Assembly: GCA_048498995.1 (NCBI GenBank)
Contig: JBEHWX010000125.1
Coordinates: forward strand, 1 to 15,984
Length of the DNA stretch: 15,984 nt
Origin: JBEHWX01 sp048498995
GTDB lineage: Bacteria > Bacteroidota > Ignavibacteria > OLB7
Reading direction: 5' to 3'
In this document: positions 15,032 through 15,984 of the stretch, piece by piece
How positions within the stretch are numbered: the first letter of the stretch is position 1
How the letters are laid out: each line of letters begins with the position of its first letter
Made by a program: the position numbers and the translations under genes
The notes under the pieces: model-generated
The model's database searches: none
Seen by the model: only the letters and a program-made list of their open reading frames with translations
Told to the model about the DNA's origin: nothing

Positions 15032-15079
15032 GCGATTGCTCCGGCGATTGCTCCGGCGATTGCTCCGGCGATTGCTCCG
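15032..15079 (+). repeat. Perfect 4 x 12 bp tandem repeat after the YmdB-family gene
   Basis: Four identical units GCGATTGCTCCG lie at 15032-15043, 15044-15055, 15056-15067 and 15068-15079. GCCCGC to the left (about 15024-15029) can pair with GCGGGC to the right (about 15080-15085), so the array could form the loop of a large hairpin. It is non-coding as far as I can tell. Perfect identity suggests a recent slippage-type expansion. Confidence 0.95.
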
Positions 15080-15120
15080 CGCGGGCCCGGGAGCGCGATC
15101 GGCGTGGGGACCGGCTATGG

Positions 15121-15151
15121 GTGACGGCAAGAGGATTCCGGTCCTTATATT
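15121..15151 (+). promoter_or_regulatory. Possible promoter of the S8 protease gene
   Basis: TATATT (15146-15151) matches five of six -10 consensus bases. GTGACG (15121-15126) is a partial -35 match with a long 19-bp spacer. This would leave a leader of about 145 bases before the ATG at 15303. A weak call based on the only AT-rich patch in this intergenic stretch. Confidence 0.25.
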
Positions 15152-15302
15152 CTTCCGCTCGGTCCCGCCCGGCCCGGCGCCACGACGCCGGGCTCCCATC
15201 CCGAGCCCACAGATCCCGTTCCGTCCTTCCCTTCGACGACCGCCGCGGCAACGGCCGGTCCATTGCGGAACTCAACGTTCGTTCTTCTCCGTCACAAGGC
15301 CT

Positions 15303-15984
15303 ATGAGAGCGCGATACATCCTTCCCGTCCTTTCATCGCTCACCCTGTTCCTCTCCCCGGGTGCCCGCGCGCAGCAGGCCGCCGGACTCGGCGCCTCCGG
15401 ACTCGGCGCCGCCGGGTTGAGCGCGTCCGGGTTGAGCGCCAAAGCCGAGGCGTACAACGCCGCCGGCAGCATGCGCGACGAGATCACCGGCAACGAAGTG
15501 GTTGCCCAGGCGATCTTCGTGAAGCTCCGGAAGGGAGCCGTCTCCGGCACGCCGTGGGGAACCGTCTCCGGACTGGCCTCGCGCGCCGGGCTCCGCGTGG
15601 CCTCGGCCACCGCGCGCCCCTTCGGCACCATCGCGCCCGATAAGGATCTGGCCTCCCGCCTGCAGGCGATGCCCGGGGAGCGGAGGGCACGCGCCCTGGC
15701 CGCCGAGGAGGATCTCTCCCGCATCGTCGAGGTGCACTTCACCGACAACATCTCTCCGCGCGAGGCGGCCCGCAGAGTCTCCCGCATGCCCGGCATCGAG
15801 TACGCCGAGCCGATTCCGGTGATCCTGCCGCTGGCCCCGCCGGTGACCCCGAACGATCCCCGCGTCGGCGAGCAGAATCACCTGGCGCAGATCCGCGCGT
15901 TCGACGCATGGGGCGTCTGGCAGGGAGATACGAACATGGTGCTCGGCGCTTGCGGCAGCAGTCCGGTGTCCCAACCTTCGGATG
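15303..15984 (+). CDS. Subtilisin-like (S8) serine protease preproprotein, 3' partial
   Basis: About 227 residues are visible and the frame runs off the window. A Sec signal peptide covers about 1-23 (ends GARA-QQ). A repetitive Gly/Ala/Ser/Leu segment follows (about 25-46, four 5-residue units such as AGLGA and SGLSA). Then comes an I9-like inhibitory propeptide with IFVKLRKG (about 70), IVEVHFTDNISPREAARRV and MPGIEYAEP, the usual S8 propeptide ending. The lead-in to the protease domain, NDPRVGEQNHLAQIRAFDAWGVWQGD, is characteristic of S8 enzymes. The catalytic Asp motif should come next, but the last bases read VLGACGSSPVSQPSD, with no D-[ST]-G. This may be a real loss, a sequence error near a contig edge, or a frameshift. 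The start ATG is followed by a good signal peptide; AAGG lies just before it. Confidence 0.8.
   Translation, partial: MRARYILPVLSSLTLFLSPGARAQQAAGLGASGLGAAGLSASGLSAKAEAYNAAGSMRDEITGNEVVAQAIFVKLRKGAVSGTPWGTVSGLASRAGLRVASATARPFGTIAPDKDLASRLQAMPGERRARALAAEEDLSRIVEVHFTDNISPREAARRVSRMPGIEYAEPIPVILPLAPPVTPNDPRVGEQNHLAQIRAFDAWGVWQGDTNMVLGACGSSPVSQPSD
15381..15440 (+). repeat. In-frame 4 x 15 bp repeat at the N-terminus of the S8 preproprotein
   Basis: Four 15-bp units lie at 15381-15395, 15396-15410, 15411-15425 and 15426-15440. They form two near-identical pairs: x-CCGGACTCGGCGCC twice, then x-CCGGGTTGAGCGCx twice. They encode the Ala/Ser-Gly-Leu-Gly/Ser-Ala pentapeptides directly after the signal peptide. 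The paired pattern suggests stepwise duplication. Confidence 0.85.

Noticed and set aside
15032..15079. CRISPR array
   Set aside because: The 12-bp units are contiguous with no spacers and no cas genes nearby; it is a simple tandem repeat.

Overview
This is a GC-rich chromosomal segment from a diderm bacterium. The FCB superphylum (Bacteroidota, Chlorobiota, Fibrobacterota and relatives) or a neighbouring candidate phylum fits best, but the phylum cannot be fixed from this window. The case for a diderm rests on several predicted lipoproteins, a partial gene whose product ends like an outer-membrane beta-barrel, and a large secreted protein with a YPNPFN / VPAGVYF C-terminal domain of the type IX secretion sorting (FlgD-Ig-like) kind. 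I see no mobile element, integrase, CRISPR array, defence locus, tRNA or rRNA. The content is ordinary chromosomal genes with an unusual density of exported proteins.

Layout. (1) 1-3449, plus strand: the end of a probable beta-barrel protein, an unrecognised lipoprotein, and a 783-residue IgGFc-binding-like surface protein, closed by a strong terminator at 3480-3519. (2) 3752-6007, minus strand: a secreted M14 zinc carboxypeptidase with a C-terminal jelly-roll domain. (3) 6227-9541, plus strand: a catabolic cluster of an enoyl-CoA hydratase, a PaaG-type isomerase, a 3-hydroxyacyl-CoA dehydrogenase overlapping the isomerase gene, and a HAD-family hydrolase. It ends at a terminator (9587-9621) shared with the convergent unit. 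(4) 9687-13073, minus strand: a DUF1460 cysteine amidase-like protein, an unrecognised lipoprotein upstream of it, and a fibronectin-III lipoprotein with its own terminator and a structured leader. (5) 13336-13917, minus strand: PduO-type cobalamin adenosyltransferase, divergent from a YmdB-family metallophosphoesterase (14214-15023). (6) 15303 to the window end: the start of a subtilisin-like (S8) protease preproprotein.

How the genes may work together. The hydratase, isomerase and dehydrogenase form a beta-oxidation-like or phenylacetate-type (PaaF/PaaG/PaaH-like) CoA-thioester module. The B12 adenosyltransferase would supply adenosylcobalamin, for example to a methylmalonyl-CoA mutase acting on propionyl-CoA from such a module, but that link is inference. 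The secreted M14 and S8 proteases and the cell-wall amidase-like protein suggest peptide scavenging or envelope remodelling.

The most unusual signals are short tandem repeats: a 4 x 12 bp array just after the YmdB-family gene, and 15-bp in-frame repeats in the N-terminal parts of two exported proteins. Others are the structured leader of the fibronectin-III lipoprotein and the missing catalytic-Asp motif of the S8 protease at the window edge. No convincing undescribed multi-gene system was found.
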